Assembly: GCA_032358255.1 (NCBI GenBank)
Contig: JAULBX010025276.1
Span: forward strand, 1-55,001
Length of the DNA stretch: 55,001 nt
Reading direction: 5' to 3'
Source: Heterotrichella gracilis
Taxonomy: Eukaryota; Sar; Xanthophyceae; Tribonematales; Xanthonemataceae
The position numbers and the translations under genes were made by a program. The notes beneath the pieces were generated by a model. That model was not told the DNA's origin. It did no database searches and saw only the letters and a program-made list of their open reading frames with translations. Positions 10,862 to 22,455 of the stretch are shown in pieces (the first letter of the stretch is position 1; each line of letters starts with the position of its first letter).

Positions 10862-13800
10862 TCACTCGTCGTGCCGCGAGATCACCTCCTCCCGCACATC
10901 CAGCGTCTCAGTGAGCTCGTATTCCTCCAGGGTGTACTCCTCCTCATGGACCTTGTTGCCCAGGATGGCCGCCTTGCCTGCCTCCATCTCCTCGATCCAC
11001 TCGCGCTTGCTGGCGTACCATTGGCGCCACTCCTCCATGAGCTGCTTGCGGTGCTGCAGGGAGGAAAATGACCCCATATTAGTTCCATATTATTGGCCGT
11101 TTAAGGAGGCCGCCGCTTCATGAGGTGCTTGTATTGATGCAGGCAGGGGTTAGAGTTTAATGTTAAGGGTGGAGGGTGGAGCTACCACTGGCGCCATTCC
11201 TCCATGAGCTGCTTGCGGTGCTGCCAGGGGGTGGGGAGTAGGGTTTGAGGTTAGGGTTAAAAGGTTAGGGTGTGAGGTTAAGGGTGCAGGGTGTAGGTAC
11301 CACTGGCGCCACTCCTCCGCGAGCTGCTTGCGATACTGCAGAGGGGGTACAAGGGAGATTCAACATGTAAAGTTAGGGTTTTACGGTCAGGGTTTGACGT
11401 CAGGGTGTAGGTACCACTGGCGCCACTCCTCCACGAGGTCTTCTTACTATCACTCCTTGCTGCACCTTATCAGGTAGAGCAGGGGGTATAAGCTTTGAAT
11501 TTTAGGCTGCAGGCTTCAGAATTTAGGGTTTTTACCTGGATGAGGTCTGTGTCTGCCTGCGCCATGAGCGCCTCATCCTCCTCCTCGTACTTCTTGCTGT
11601 ACTTCTTCAGGTTCTTGGCGATATCCTTCTCCTGCTCAGGGGTGAGGAGGGAGGCGGGGCGCGGCCGCCAGCTGAACTGGAAGAAGCGTTCCCGGGGGGC
11701 CCTGCAGGGGGTAGGGTTTAGAGTTCAGAGTTCAGGGTTTAGGGTTTAGGGTGTTTGGTGATAAGGGTTAGGTGGGGGCCTTGCAGGATTCAGGGTATAC
11801 GGGGTAGAGGCTAGGGCTTCCCTTCCCCTATTTCCTGCTCCTAGATGAGCAGCGAGGGTGTGGGAGGCTGCTCAGTGTGCTGGACAAAAGCAGCAACTGC
11901 CTTGATTGTTGAGTTACGATTTTGATACCAAACGCAACAACCTACCCACCTTGCACTCCCTTACAAGTTAACATATTTCTCAAGGTCAAACATTGCTCAT
12001 GCGAGACTAATAGTGCACATGTTCAGGCTTGTACAGCTGCTGAGCTGACCTCATGGAATGTAATTGTCCTTGTAATTTATTTAAAAGCACTCACTTGTAC
12101 AGCTGCTGGCCCGAGAATGACCAGATGATGAAGCCGTTCTCCATTTGGTGCACGGAGGTGACGGAGGTGGCCACGTAGCGCCCGGTGGGGTCCCACTCCA
12201 CGTCAGTACACATGAAGTGCTCCCCGGTGCTCATGGGCTCCATGTCGTCCACGTTGATGAACTCAAGCTGGCCGTTCATGGCCTGCGCAGGGCGACAAAA
12301 GTCAGTAATTTGAGGGAAATAAGTCCAGGCAATTTTATTGCTGCTTGGTTTACGACGTTTGCGGGATAAGATTTGGTGGAGCAGGAAACTGCGCCAAGCT
12401 GGCAGCTCATGGTCAGCATTTGGGGGCCTATTGAGCAATTTAGAGGTCTAAACTGGAAGGCACTGTAGACATTTCTTGGTGAATTGGTCATGTGGAGAAT
12501 TGCGCTAAACGAGTTTAGTATTTAGGGTTTACCTTGAGGCCCGCCAGGATCAGGAACTTCCCTTGCGGCGACCAGTGCATCTCAGTGACTTGCCCTAGGG
12601 TTCAAGGTCTAGGATTTCAGTCTAGGGTTTAGGGTTTAGGGTTTACCTTGAGGCCCGCCAGGATCAGGAACTTCCCTTGCGGCGACCAGTGCATCTCAGT
12701 GACTTGTCGGCTCGCAAAGGTGCCCAGCAGCGCCACCCCCCGTGCGGAAGACTTGGTATCCTTCATGGTGAAGATGGATACATTGGGCCGGGGGCCGTCC
12801 CCGTGCAGGACTGCGAACCGGTTGCCCTGCACACGCAGGAAACACATTTAGGATGATTGAGCGGGATAAATATCAGTTGTTGATTTATTTAATCAAATGT
12901 GATTATTATTGGTATCCTTCATGGTGAAAATGGACACGTTGGGACGGAGGCCGTCCCCGTGCAGGACTGCAACCGGTTGCGAGAAAGCATGGAGTAGATT
13001 AAGCAGACATTTCAGTTGTCTGCTTAATTTACTATGAATACTTTTATTATTTTCAAAGTGAAGATCGACACATTGGCCTAGGTATTTGTTAACAGATCCA
13101 GGCATCGGTTCTGGACTGCAAATTAGCTATTTCGCTGGCATGCATGTAGCCGAGTATTACCAGACCATACCTTTGGTTCCCATTGCACGTCCATGACCTT
13201 GTCCCCCTTGGCGGGGAGGTCAAGCACATCCATGGGGATGTCCCTCTCCTTGATGGAGAACAGCTCAAAGTTGGTGGTGGTGCTCTTCTTGGTCTTGGTG
13301 AACTTGTCCACCTTGACACACAGGTAGTCTCCTTGCGGATGCCAGTACATCTTGACGTCTGCAAAAACACAGGGGCACACGATGTTGGACCTCTTGGACA
13401 GGACTTTGTTTAGGGGTTTAGGGAGTGTCTACCACGCTGTCAATTCAGAAAGCTGGATCTTGGCTAGTGTGTCCTACAGTGTTTAGGGTTTTTCCTAGGG
13501 TTTACCTGCCACGCTGTACAGGTTCTTCATCCGCAGCTCGGTCTTCTTGGGGAGGTAGATCAACTGGATCTTGGCGGGCACATTGTTTAGGGTTTAGGGT
13601 TTAGGCTTTTATTTGTGAAATTTTTCATAGGGTGTAGGGTGTAGAGTTCAGGGTTTACCTGCCACGCTGTACAGGTTCTTCATCCGCAGCTCAGTCTTCT
13701 CGGGGAGCTGGATCAGCTGGATTTTCGCGGGCACATCCCCGGGCTGCGCCTCTAGGCACACAGACAGGATGGGGGCCACTGGGGACCAGGAAAAATCGTG

Positions 13801-16800
13801 CACCCCCATGAGGGAAATGGGCTTGTTGTCCAGGAGCGTCATCTCAGGGCACTCGTAGACGGCCACGCCGTTCTTGAGCAGTCGGGCAAAATACCTGCGC
13901 AGATAGTGGACATGTATAAGCATGATGCATCCACATCGTCAGCACAACTGGAAATTTGGACCAAATATGTCCAACACTTGGCCTTACTGCCCCCGAATGA
14001 ACAGCAGACAATCAATTGAGCCACCATACCATGGGGATGCATGGCCAAAATAGATGTCCTACAAGTGGTTTGTGCGTGCTTTCAAACCAAACACCGATTT
14101 CTTCTATGCCGAAGAAATGGCAAAATAACTTCATTAGCACAAAAAGAAATGGCAAAAATAACTTCATTAGCAATTCTTTCGTAGACTCACTTGTCCTGGT
14201 TGACCCCCGCCCACTTCAACAGCGGCCACTTGATGGAGCCACCAAGTTCGGCAATTGGCATAAATGAATTGACAGCATAAAGACACCCTCCCCATGATGG
14301 CAAGCAATCAGAGAACAACCTGAACCCTAAAACCCTAAACCCTTAACCCCAAACCCTAAACAGACTTACTTGTCCTGGTTGCCCCCCGCCCACTTGAACA
14401 GCGGCCACTTGATGGAGCCCCCGGGACCCGCGCTGGTCCCCACCGCATACTCCTCCGAGCTCCCCGCAAAGTAGCGCACTTTCTTGCCGGTGCGCACGTC
14501 GAAAATGTTGAACAGCACCTCGGATTTGTTGTCCCGGGGATTTGGCGAGTCGTTGCTGGAGTAGGTGACCATGTAGGTTTCGTTGGTGGAGAAGTCGATG
14601 AGCCGCACCTGGGGGGGCACACATGGGTTCACATTAACGTAAATTCCTGGCACATTGAAGGTCAGATAAGCAACACCGCCTTTTACTTCCACTTGTATTG
14701 TACAGTGCCCATAGTATAGTAAGTGCCAGGACCAAGCTGCTTGCACCCCATGTGCTAAGCTGGATGCTAATCTGACTACACTGCTGGACCCACATGCAAA
14801 CTAGCTAGCTAACCGTACAGCCCACAGGGGTGCCCCTGCATTCCAATGACCAACATGCACCCAGAAACTCACCCCAGGGTGCGAGAAGCGCTGCAGCCGC
14901 CTGAACCTGTCCTTCTCGTCGGCCACTGGCCCCAGGTTTGGCCCGCCCCACACCGCCACCCCCTGCCTGTGCATGGTGGCAAGCTTGTTGCCCTTGGAGC
15001 TCCACTGGACAAAGCTCTCTGTCCAGAAGTCCCGCTCGTACACCTTCTCTTCGTGGCCGCGCGCTGCAAAAAAAATCATTATGATTGAGATAATAATGAA
15101 TGATTTACCACGGCATGCAAGTCCTAAGTTCCATTCGTACACCTTCTCCTCGTGGCCGCGGCGCTTCAAATAGAATAAAATAATGTCATGTGTGCAATGG
15201 CCGCTGCATGTGATTGATCATATACACATATACGCATGAGGTGATACTTACAATGGCTGCAAGTGAATATGGGTACCTGCCCTGCATGTGCACATGTACA
15301 CGGTGTGCCCCCATGATGATTCGTATATTAAGGCTGCTGGCCATGGCATGCAAGTGCAGATGAAGAGCACTTTCTGGCTAAAAAAGAGCGACACGTTTTG
15401 TTTGCAAATCAGGTGGAGAGCACCTGGGGAGGCAAGGGAGCGGGAGGCCAAGGCCAGCTCTGGCCCAACACGTGCACCATGGTCTTGCAGCCACACCTGC
15501 GTCGTTCCAGAAGATCTCGGTTTTCTCCCCGTGGCGGATCACAAATTGGTCCCGGCCGCGCTTATCCACCTGCCACTCATCCAGGTTGCCCTGCAGCGGA
15601 GATTGGCAAAAAATTAAAGTAGGCCTAAAGTACTTTACATACTCCTCCGGCACTTTTGCATACTTGTCAAAGTCATCGAACATGGTCACCACAAGGGTTT
15701 AAGGTTTAGGCCTTAGGGTTTTGAAAGTAAATGTAAGCGCACCGAGTACTCGAAGGCCTTTGGCGCAGGTGGCGCGTACTCCTCCGGCACCTTTGCATAC
15801 TTGTCAAAGTCATCAAACATGGTCACCATGAGGGTGTGGTTCTTAACAGGGGTGTGCCCGTTGGTGGACTCGCGGGCGTGGGTTGCCATCTGCAAGGCGA
15901 TGAAGGGGTTAGGGTTTAAAGTTTGGATATAAGGGTTTAGGGTGTGACCGTGGGTGGACTCCCGCGCATGGGTTGCCATCAGCATATGCATACCAGGTCA
16001 TCACTTGGTGTACCCAACTGGGCAGCGCTGATTGGCGCAAGCTTGTGCAAGGCTATCTGTCATTCTGGCTGAACTGCTCACGTATATACTAGACCAAGTA
16101 AACCCTAAACATTATGTGATAAAGTGCAAATATGAGTGCAGTATCCGGCCGACGAAGAATAGAAAGTATAGAAAAGATATAGTAATGTAACTGTTTAGCG
16201 CCCCAACCGCCGGCTGCCAGCTAGTCAGAATGGAATGCTGGTACGCATGCAACTGCAAGGTGCGCTGTCCTGTGCAAGCAAGTGCAGCACCCCCACCTGT
16301 GGCGTTTCGAACTCCAAAAAGGCATAGCCCTTGGTCTTCTTGGTCTCCTCATCCAGAGGCATGAAGACTGCACCAGGAGCACATCAGTGATATCATGAGC
16401 AAGGTTTACAAGATTACAGAAATATGCCAACACTCAACGTTCAGAGAGCCAACCCGAGCTCACAACACTGTGTGAGAGGGACACAATAGAGTCACCCTGC
16501 TTGCCGAGTAGTGTGTTGATGGATAGGACGCATGCTCAGTATGAAGACGTTCTGCCCCCACAAGAGTTGCACACCCACCGTTCAGCACTTTGTAGGCCTC
16601 GTAGATCTTCTTCACAAAGCCAATCAGCTTCTCGTGCTTCTCCTCCTCGGTGATGGGAAGCCCATCAACCACTGCAGCCACGTCATGCAGCGAGTGAGCG
16701 TAATCGTGGGGGCTGCCGACCTCACTAACACCAACACCAAAACAAGGGTGCAGCCTGGAGATGGGTCTATGGTGGGAATGGTTTGCATGGTTTGCCCCTT

Positions 16801-17434
16801 TTGGCACTTGTCAAAACTGGCCAACAGCTTCTGAAGATAAACTAAAAATGATAGAAAGAGTGCATCTGCAGGTTTAGGGAATAGCGGCACGGCTGTACCT
16901 GTTCTGTTTTCCTGTGCTCACAATGAACCACCATCTCAAAATCAACCGAAGTGCAGCCTAGGACTTTGGTTTGTGGGTGGGATGCCCCAGTGCTTTTGCA
17001 TAGCTTGGCAACGACTGAGCACATCACAACACAATTGGCAACCAGCCCTCAAGATCTGCAGGCTTAGCGAATAGCCAGCCTGCTGTACCTATGATGGGTG
17101 GTGTTTTGTGATGGCTTCAGTGCATGCACAGCTGGCCCAAAAATCGTTATTGGCACACAGTCCTCAAGCAGTGGTGCAGGTGATCAGGTTCCGCAAGCCT
17201 GGGGAACAGCTTCCCTGCTGTACCTATGATGTTCTCCAATCCGGTCCCCACATCGATCTCCTCATCCTCGTCCTCGTCGTCGTCCGAGGGGATACCCATG
17301 TCGTCGTCCTCGGGAAGCATCACGTCCTCCACGTCGAAGTCTCCGAAGGGGAACCCCCGGGGCTGACCCTCAAACATCCGCTCCTCCTCAGCAGTCAAGG
17401 GGAGCAGCTCGTCCATCGTGGCCGTGGCCGCCAT
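10862..17434 (-). CDS. EIF3B: Eukaryotic translation initiation factor 3 subunit B
   Basis: This is the complete gene for the eIF3 scaffold subunit, which joins eIF3a, g and i and contacts the 40S ribosome. Exons in transcript order: 17434-17224, 16671-16579, 16367-16297, 15889-15743, 15590-15497, 15063-14873, 14608-14370, 13894-13659, 13358-13171, 12826-12647, 12282-12095, 11701-11536 and 11053-10862. They encode 731 residues (plant eIF3B is about 710). An acidic N-terminus comes first. The RRM follows, with RNP2 VVDGLP at about 71 and RNP1 KGYAFLEF at 114-121. The atypical WD40 propeller then includes RGRDQFVIRHG, WTESFVQWSSKGN, ATMHRQGVAVWGG, MHWSPQGKF and DVEWDPTGRYVATS. The C-terminal helix is FQFSWRPRP, then LKKYSKKYEEED, ending VREEVISRHDE. 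The start at 17434 lies in a good context (AACCATGGC). All phases close. Confidence 0.96.
11182..11441 (-). repeat. Three tandem echoes of the last eIF3B exon (5' part)
   Basis: Copies at 11182-11229, 11298-11340 and 11410-11441 repeat the first ~45 nt of the terminal exon on the minus strand (HRKQLMEEWRQWY region), the first two with the nearby CTGCAG acceptor. Each is separated by blocks rich in TTAGGGTT. In transcript orientation all three lie upstream of the real exon. The period is about 113 bp. Confidence 0.88.
12531..12600 (-). pseudogene. Echo of eIF3B exon 10 (3' part) with donor
   Basis: About 65 nt match the end of the exon at 12647-12826 essentially perfectly (MHWSPQGKFLILAGLK plus a GTAAACC donor). 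The copy lies downstream in transcript order. The near-identity suggests a recent duplication or continued homogenisation. Confidence 0.9.
12905..13080 (-). pseudogene. Echoes of eIF3B exon 10 (5' part)
   Basis: A diverged copy at 12905-12990 carries the exon's first half (AVLHGDGLRPNVSIFTMKDT). A weaker fragment lies at about 13055-13080. They sit on the upstream side of the real exon in transcript order, so this exon has echoes on both sides. Confidence 0.82.
13430..13590 (-). pseudogene. Echoes of eIF3B exon 8 (3' part)
   Basis: The copy at 13499-13590 repeats the exon's last ~80 nt (codons for PAKIQLI, PEKTELRMKNLYSVA) with its GTAAAC donor. A much more decayed copy lies at about 13430-13475. 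Both are downstream of the real exon at 13659-13894 in transcript order. Confidence 0.85.
14188..14260 (-). pseudogene. Echo of eIF3B exon 7 (3' part) with donor
   Basis: This copy corresponds to GGSIKWPLFKWAGGNQDK at the end of the exon at 14370-14608, with a few substitutions and a GTGAG donor. It lies downstream in transcript order. Confidence 0.85.
15115..15170 (-). pseudogene. Echo of eIF3B exon 6 (5' part)
   Basis: A partial copy of the start of the exon at 14873-15063 (GHEEKVYE codons). It lies on the upstream side in transcript order and decays after about 35 nt. Confidence 0.8.
15640..15695 (-). pseudogene. Echo of eIF3B exon 4 (internal/3' part)
   Basis: It repeats the codons for VTMFDDFDKYAKVPEEY from the exon at 15743-15889, in the downstream intron. 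A 5'-part echo of the same exon (codons for MATHARESTHGH) lies at about 15940-15985 on the upstream side. Confidence 0.85.
16880..17105 (-). repeat. Echoes of eIF3B exon 1 donor region
   Basis: The exon 1 end and adjacent intron sequence (plus-strand CTGCTGTACCTATGATG) recur at about 17083-17100. A weaker form occurs near 16895, with shared flanking text (CTGCAGG, TTAG, GAATAGC). Both are downstream in transcript order. Confidence 0.7.
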
Positions 17435-18688
17435 GGTTGATGTGCCGCCGTTACCGCCGTACCCACTTGGCACTGTTTGGTCAAGGACACTGCGTCATGC
17501 AAGGTTAGATAGAGGTGGAAACCAACGGTGTGGGAGGGTAAAGGCGTTGGCAGTGCGCGGTAAGATCTATTTCGTTGTGCATGCATATACAAAAACAGTC
17601 TGCAGTAAAACTCGCATGTCCGCTTGGGCTGAAATAAGCCCCTGTCAGAAATTTCATACATTTGGGGTCTTGTTTTCATCCCTTTTCTCAGGGGAGAGGG
17701 TGACAGGGTTGTAGTGGGTGACAGGGTTTTGTTGGTCGTTCTCCAAGGTTACAGCTGTGTGCATACAACTGTACCAACAGCATCACTGTGTGTGACTGCA
17801 GTAACAAGCCGAAAGTTTTTTCAGCATTGCCAGTGGCACAAGGACACGCCTTTCCCATGGCATGAGGTCTGGACGTCATTTCGTTGCATTCAATGCATTT
17901 TTGCACGTTAAGTTTTTTAACTACCTCACCAACATGCTTTGACATAAGCCAGTGCTCGGCAAGGAAGTCTGTATTGTATTTGCAATTATATATTAAAATA
18001 AGTCTTCATGTACAAAGCCGATTGCCCAATGCATAGCCATTGTAGGTCTTCATTGAACACCACAAACACTCTAAATGTACAGTGAGCCTGGAACGGCACC
18101 AGATGCAATAAGAACTACTGGAAAAACTCAGACTCCTGAAAGACCTTGTCATCTCTACGTGTCTCGCAGGCCAATTGTGACTACGATGCGTACGTTGTTG
18201 CAGCAGCACCCTACCCACCGGCACACACCACCCAAGGTATAGCACGAGGGGTTGGCGGGAGAAAACCTCCAAAAAACTTTGAGGCGTGTGGCCGCTTGGA
18301 GGGAGCATTGCCTGGGCAACGGGAGGCCCCTCCAAGTCATAGAGGGCCACAGAGGCCACGCCGGGAGGGGAGGGGGCGCACAGGCAAAAGCACCAGGATG
18401 GCACATTTCCAAAGGGGCTGGTGCACCATCAAATAAAAGGATGTGGTGGGGTTTAAAAACTGTGGGGCTGATGGTGGCATAGCATATTTGTTCTCCAAGG
18501 GGTGCAAAGGCACCGGCACAAGAAGTTAAAGGGGTTTGGCGACACTGGCATTGCATCCAGCCTCAGGTGCTGCGCCGGCCGCGCTGGCGTGCCACCTCAG
18601 CCTGCATGTGCTGCGCCTGCATGTGGGAAAGCGAGGCCCTGCGCTGAACCCCACTAGTGAGGTGTGTTAATCCCCTGGTGTGGTCCCC
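17435..18688. other. eIF3B upstream region and 3' flank of the membrane protein gene
   Basis: The region between the eIF3B start and the stop of the next minus-strand gene should contain the eIF3B promoter and 5' UTR. I see no clear TATA box. An echo of the neighbouring gene's last exon lies at 18558-18650. No other coding potential was recognised. Confidence 0.6.
18558..18650 (-). pseudogene. Echo of last exon of the membrane protein gene
   Basis: This copy matches the part of the terminal exon encoding SVAHMQAQHAEVARQLARR (plus-strand CGTGCCACCTCAGC, GTGCTGCGCCTGCATGTGGG), with insertions. It lies downstream of the stop codon at 18689. Confidence 0.75.
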
Positions 18689-21600
18689 TCACAAGCTGGC
18701 GCCCGCCTCGTCGCCGCTCCCTTGCCCTTGCTCCTGCTCGTGGCTGTGTGGCTCCTGGTGCGTGGGTGCACCCCTCCTTGCCAGCTGGCGCGCCACCTCA
18801 GCGTGCTGCGCCTGCATGTGGGCCACCGAGGTGCTGCGCTGGCCCCACTGGCGCACAGCCCACGCCACCAAGGTCCCCAGGGGGGGCAGGCGGGGGTAGA
18901 AGCCGTATAATACCACCTGGGAGGAGGGGGTGACATGGGGGGTTATTTACCAGTAGATCCTGCCACCAGAGCAAGAGGCAATTGTTGGTTCTTAGAAAGA
19001 CCCATAACTCCTTGGATACTCTTGCATCCAACCCCCCAAGTGGCAATTTATTGTTGCCAACTGTTTTACTCCCTACCTGTAAATGTTGTGATTTCTCAGT
19101 AGGCTTCCATCACAGCAATTTGGTGTTTCCGGTCTGATGCAGGATGGATGCAATGATAAAGCATTTCAAAGAAGGCGCATGGTACCCTAGCCCATTGCCG
19201 CGGTGCAATAATGGGGGTGGTATTGACAGGGGGTGCTGGGGCGCGCACCTGTATGCACCTGGCTGATGTGGCGCCCACTATTGACAGGATGATGGACACG
19301 CTGATTGTGAGGCTGTGCAGCAGTGGTACCACCAGCGTGATGCCAAGGGAAGACTGCTGCCTGCAAGGGGGAAGAGAGGGAGGGGGTGTCAGCAGGGCAG
19401 GTATGTGTATTGGAAAACTCGTCCCAACAATAAAGGTGGCAATTCACAAGGATGGGTCCGATTGAGCAGATTCTAGGCTCAAATTCCTGCAGAATGGACA
19501 ACACACACACAGAGTTGCACCCATACCAGTACTCGGCCATGAGGTCCAACTTGACCATCAGAGCAAGCTGCGCGGTTACTTTGTTTAGGGTTCAGGGTTT
19601 AAAATTTGCCATTTTCTGACCAGATCCCACCATCCCACTCACCAGTACTCCGCCATGAGGTCCAACTTGTTCATGAGGACAAGTTGCGCCCCCACCTCCT
19701 TTGAGGTTTGGGGTTTAGGGGTTTCTGACCAGCACCCACCGGCCCCCCCACCCCTACCCCACCCACTCACCAGTACTCCGCCATGAGGTCCAGCTTATTC
19801 ATGAGGGCAAGCTGCGCGCCCACCTCCTCGCGGGTGGTGCCCAGCGGCTGCAATGGTGGGGTTGGGGGTGAGTGGACAAAGGGCCAATAGCAGGGGTGGG
19901 GAGAGGCAGCAGAATTGATGTCCCAGGGGGCAAGGAGATGCGCAATAGCACAAGTTTTCCCGTTGCCATTGTGTTTGCAGTTTGCAAGCAGGTAGACCGC
20001 ACAAATTATCCAACGGTGCCCTTCACTACCATGGATTGCCATCACAGTATTCGCATAAGACGCATTTTGACACAACTGCACCATGCACAGGAACTTGCGC
20101 AAGCTGGACGTACCAGCAGGAGCAGCTGCTGCTGGTAGCTATTGAGGTCCCCCGCCAGCACCTGGATGATGTCATTCATGGCCTTCACCTGGACAACGGG
20201 GGGTGAGGGGGGTGAAGGCAGGGGTCCGCTGAAGTGGAGCAGTACATGGGCTGGGGTGGTACCTGCTTACGGCAACTTGCCAGGCAATAGCAGCATGAGG
20301 TGGTCGATACACTGCCATGCAGCAGTGTGCCCTTACCATGTGCGTATCTGTTATATGCAAAGACTGAATATTCCATCACCTTCTACACCAGCGGTACTCA
20401 AGTAAATGCCTCCCAAATACACTATACAACGATTCATGGCGACTGCTCATCTGGCTGGCACGCATGCATGCATATGAATGATCACCCAGGTATGTCCGTG
20501 GTGCATGCTGTCGCCTACACCCTGCTAACGGCGGTACTGCTGCTGCACCCCACCTGCATGCAAATGAGCGCCGCATGTGCAATTGCATGGAACACAAAGG
20601 CCGCCAGCGGTACCAGCCGTAAGGCACAGCCCCAGGCACCAACATGAATATTGCATGCTCATGTCCTGCTATACTACTGGAACACATGCGACTTCTAATG
20701 AGGTATGTTCGCGGTGCGGTGCTCTATGCCTACACCCCTGCTGAAGAAGTTGGCTGCAATACTGCTGCGCCCTACCTGCATGCAAATGAGCGCCGCGTAC
20801 GCATTTGCATGGAACACAAAGGCCGCCAGCGGTACCGAGTCGGTGAGGTACACCCCGCCAGCCACAGACATGAAGATGGCGATGCTCATGTCGCGCTGGA
20901 GCACAAAGCCGGCACCTGCGGGGTGGGAGCAGGTGGGTTAATCAATCATCAATTACATGAGGTCCTGCCATCCCCTTATCCAGCTTTATGTCTTGTACGC
21001 ACAAACTGTGGCAAAACCATCAGCGTTTTTTTAGACCCTCAACCCATCCCCCCCACCCCCCCCGCCCCTGTCGCGCCGCACCTTTCCCAGCACCCTCAAA
21101 ATCAAACGATGTCTCATCCCCCCCCTTCTGCAAAATTCAACCTTCTTCAAACAACCACATGTGACTAGCCAGCACACGCTAACAAGACCCTCTCCACCGC
21201 CGCTGTTTACCCCTCCCACCCACCCTCCCCACCACAACCTGCCACCCCGGCAGTCCCACGCACCTTTTCCGCCCCCCTCAAAATCGAACGATATCCCGTC
21301 ACCCCCGCCGGCGCTCAGCACCGCCATCGACTCCACCCGCGCGTACAGCGACTGCATGTCAGACTGCCAGGCGATGAGGTTGGCGTCTGCGGTATAGTAG
21401 GAGGAGAGGTTCCCCGAGGTGGGTGCCTGGGTGGGGTGCGTGGTGGGGAAGGCCACTGCGTCTGTGCACAGGCGTGACAGGTAGCGCCAGGAAGTAAACA
21501 CGCCTGCCTGCACAAGAAGAACCGAGGGTGGGGTTAGTTGAGGTGGGTTAGGGCTATTCTGACGTTGAGGAGCCTGAATGTTTGATAACAACCAAAATAC

Positions 21601-22455
21601 AAATGGTTTGCTTTTGCAGCTGAGCAGATCCATTTTTGGGGCCACTGCCTTGACCACAACATGAGGTACAAGGCGCAATCAGATTGCACTCTACCAAAAT
21701 GGGCTATTGAACACAAAAAGATGGCATGCAGCCTTACCCAGTCTGCTATGTAATACGGCGCAATGCATGCTGCCAGGAACAGCAGCCACCAGCTTGCCAC
21801 CTGGAGCACGGGTCGACCAGGCTTTGCATGCGCCCTGCAACCACACAGCACAGGTCAGCATGGGCCTGCAGGGCTGGAGGTATGAGAGCCAATGCAAAAC
21901 AGCAGCCAAGGGTATGGGCAACCCGCCAGCAGCATCGCGCCGACATGGGCCACTTGGAATACATGCAGCACCTCCAGGTTTGGTCGGTGCTGCAACACCA
22001 ACAGCCTAAATTTGGTCGGTGCTGCAACACCAAAGGCCTAAATTTGGTCGGTGCTGAATAAAATAATAAAGGAAAATACACAAGAAGAACAATACAAACC
22101 AAACAATTTCACAGTGCTGCTGCTGAACAATACAAAGCACACAATTTCATTTTTATAATTGACCACAAATGCACCCCAGAAAATATGATGCATATATAAT
22201 AACTTCAAAAATGCATAACAAAGTAGAAATTAAAAAGGCAAGGTTTAAAGTGCAACTCTATCAACGCGCAAGTTGCCACATTGCTCTGTCCAACAAACTT
22301 TGCACCATTTTCCTCCCCACTCACCCTTTCTTGTGTGTCTTGCCCGTGGACGCCGTACGAGCAGGCTGTGTGTGCACCACCGGTGCGGCACGCCTGCGGC
22401 TGGGGGCGCGGGACAGGGCGCGACCCAGTGCACGCGGCTCAGCAGCACCGGTCAT
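18689..22455 (-). CDS. Unrecognised multi-pass membrane protein, 8 exons
   Basis: I do not recognise the family. Exons in transcript order: 22455-22325, 21834-21738, 21507-21264, 20915-20776, 20188-20114, 19847-19771, 19360-19249 and 18916-18689. They sum to 1104 nt (367 residues), and every junction phase closes. After a basic, Ala/Arg-rich N-terminus, a hydrophobic segment (VASWWLLFLAACIAPYY, residues ~56-72) is followed by a polar region with SGNLSSYYTADANLIAWQSD. Next come a hydrophobic pair (MSIAIFMSVAGGVYL and VPLAAFVFHANAYAALI), a polar stretch (NDIIQVLAGDLNSYQQQ, then LALMNKLDLMAEYW), one more hydrophobic segment (SLGITLVVPLLHSLTISVSI), a short one at YPRLPPLGTLVAW, and a Gln/His-rich hydrophilic tail. 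Four or five membrane passes are likely. The N-terminus is uncertain: the frame stays open through an Ala-rich stretch to about 22708, where an AG acceptor could mark an additional upstream exon. Confidence 0.72.
19530..19705 (-). repeat. Two echoes of exon 6 of the membrane protein gene
   Basis: Copies at about 19530-19570 and 19643-19703 repeat the end of the exon at 19771-19847 (LMNKLDLMAEYW codons; the second extends to EEVGAQL). The second has the GTGAG donor. Both are downstream in transcript order. Spacing is about 120-130 bp, with TTTAGGG near the junctions. Confidence 0.85.
20536..20625 (-). pseudogene. Echo of exon 4 of the membrane protein gene (3' part)
   Basis: It repeats the region encoding PLAAFVFHANAYAALICMQ with a donor-like GTGGGG, lying downstream of the true exon at 20776-20915 in transcript order. 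The flanking intron text (CTGCTATACTACTGGAACACATGCG) also has a related copy near 20485-20510. Confidence 0.8.
21066..21115 (-). pseudogene. Echo of exon 3 of the membrane protein gene (3' end)
   Basis: A copy of the exon end encoding GDGISFDFEGGGK with its GTGCG donor, slightly mutated (ETSFDFEGAGK-like). It lies downstream of the exon at 21264-21507 in transcript order. Confidence 0.8.
21976..22062. repeat. Short tandem repeat TTTGGTCGGTGCTG
   Basis: Three copies of a unit of about 37 bp (TTTGGTCGGTGCTGCAACACC, then AGCCTAAA) run across the first intron of the membrane protein gene. The third is truncated. Confidence 0.85.
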
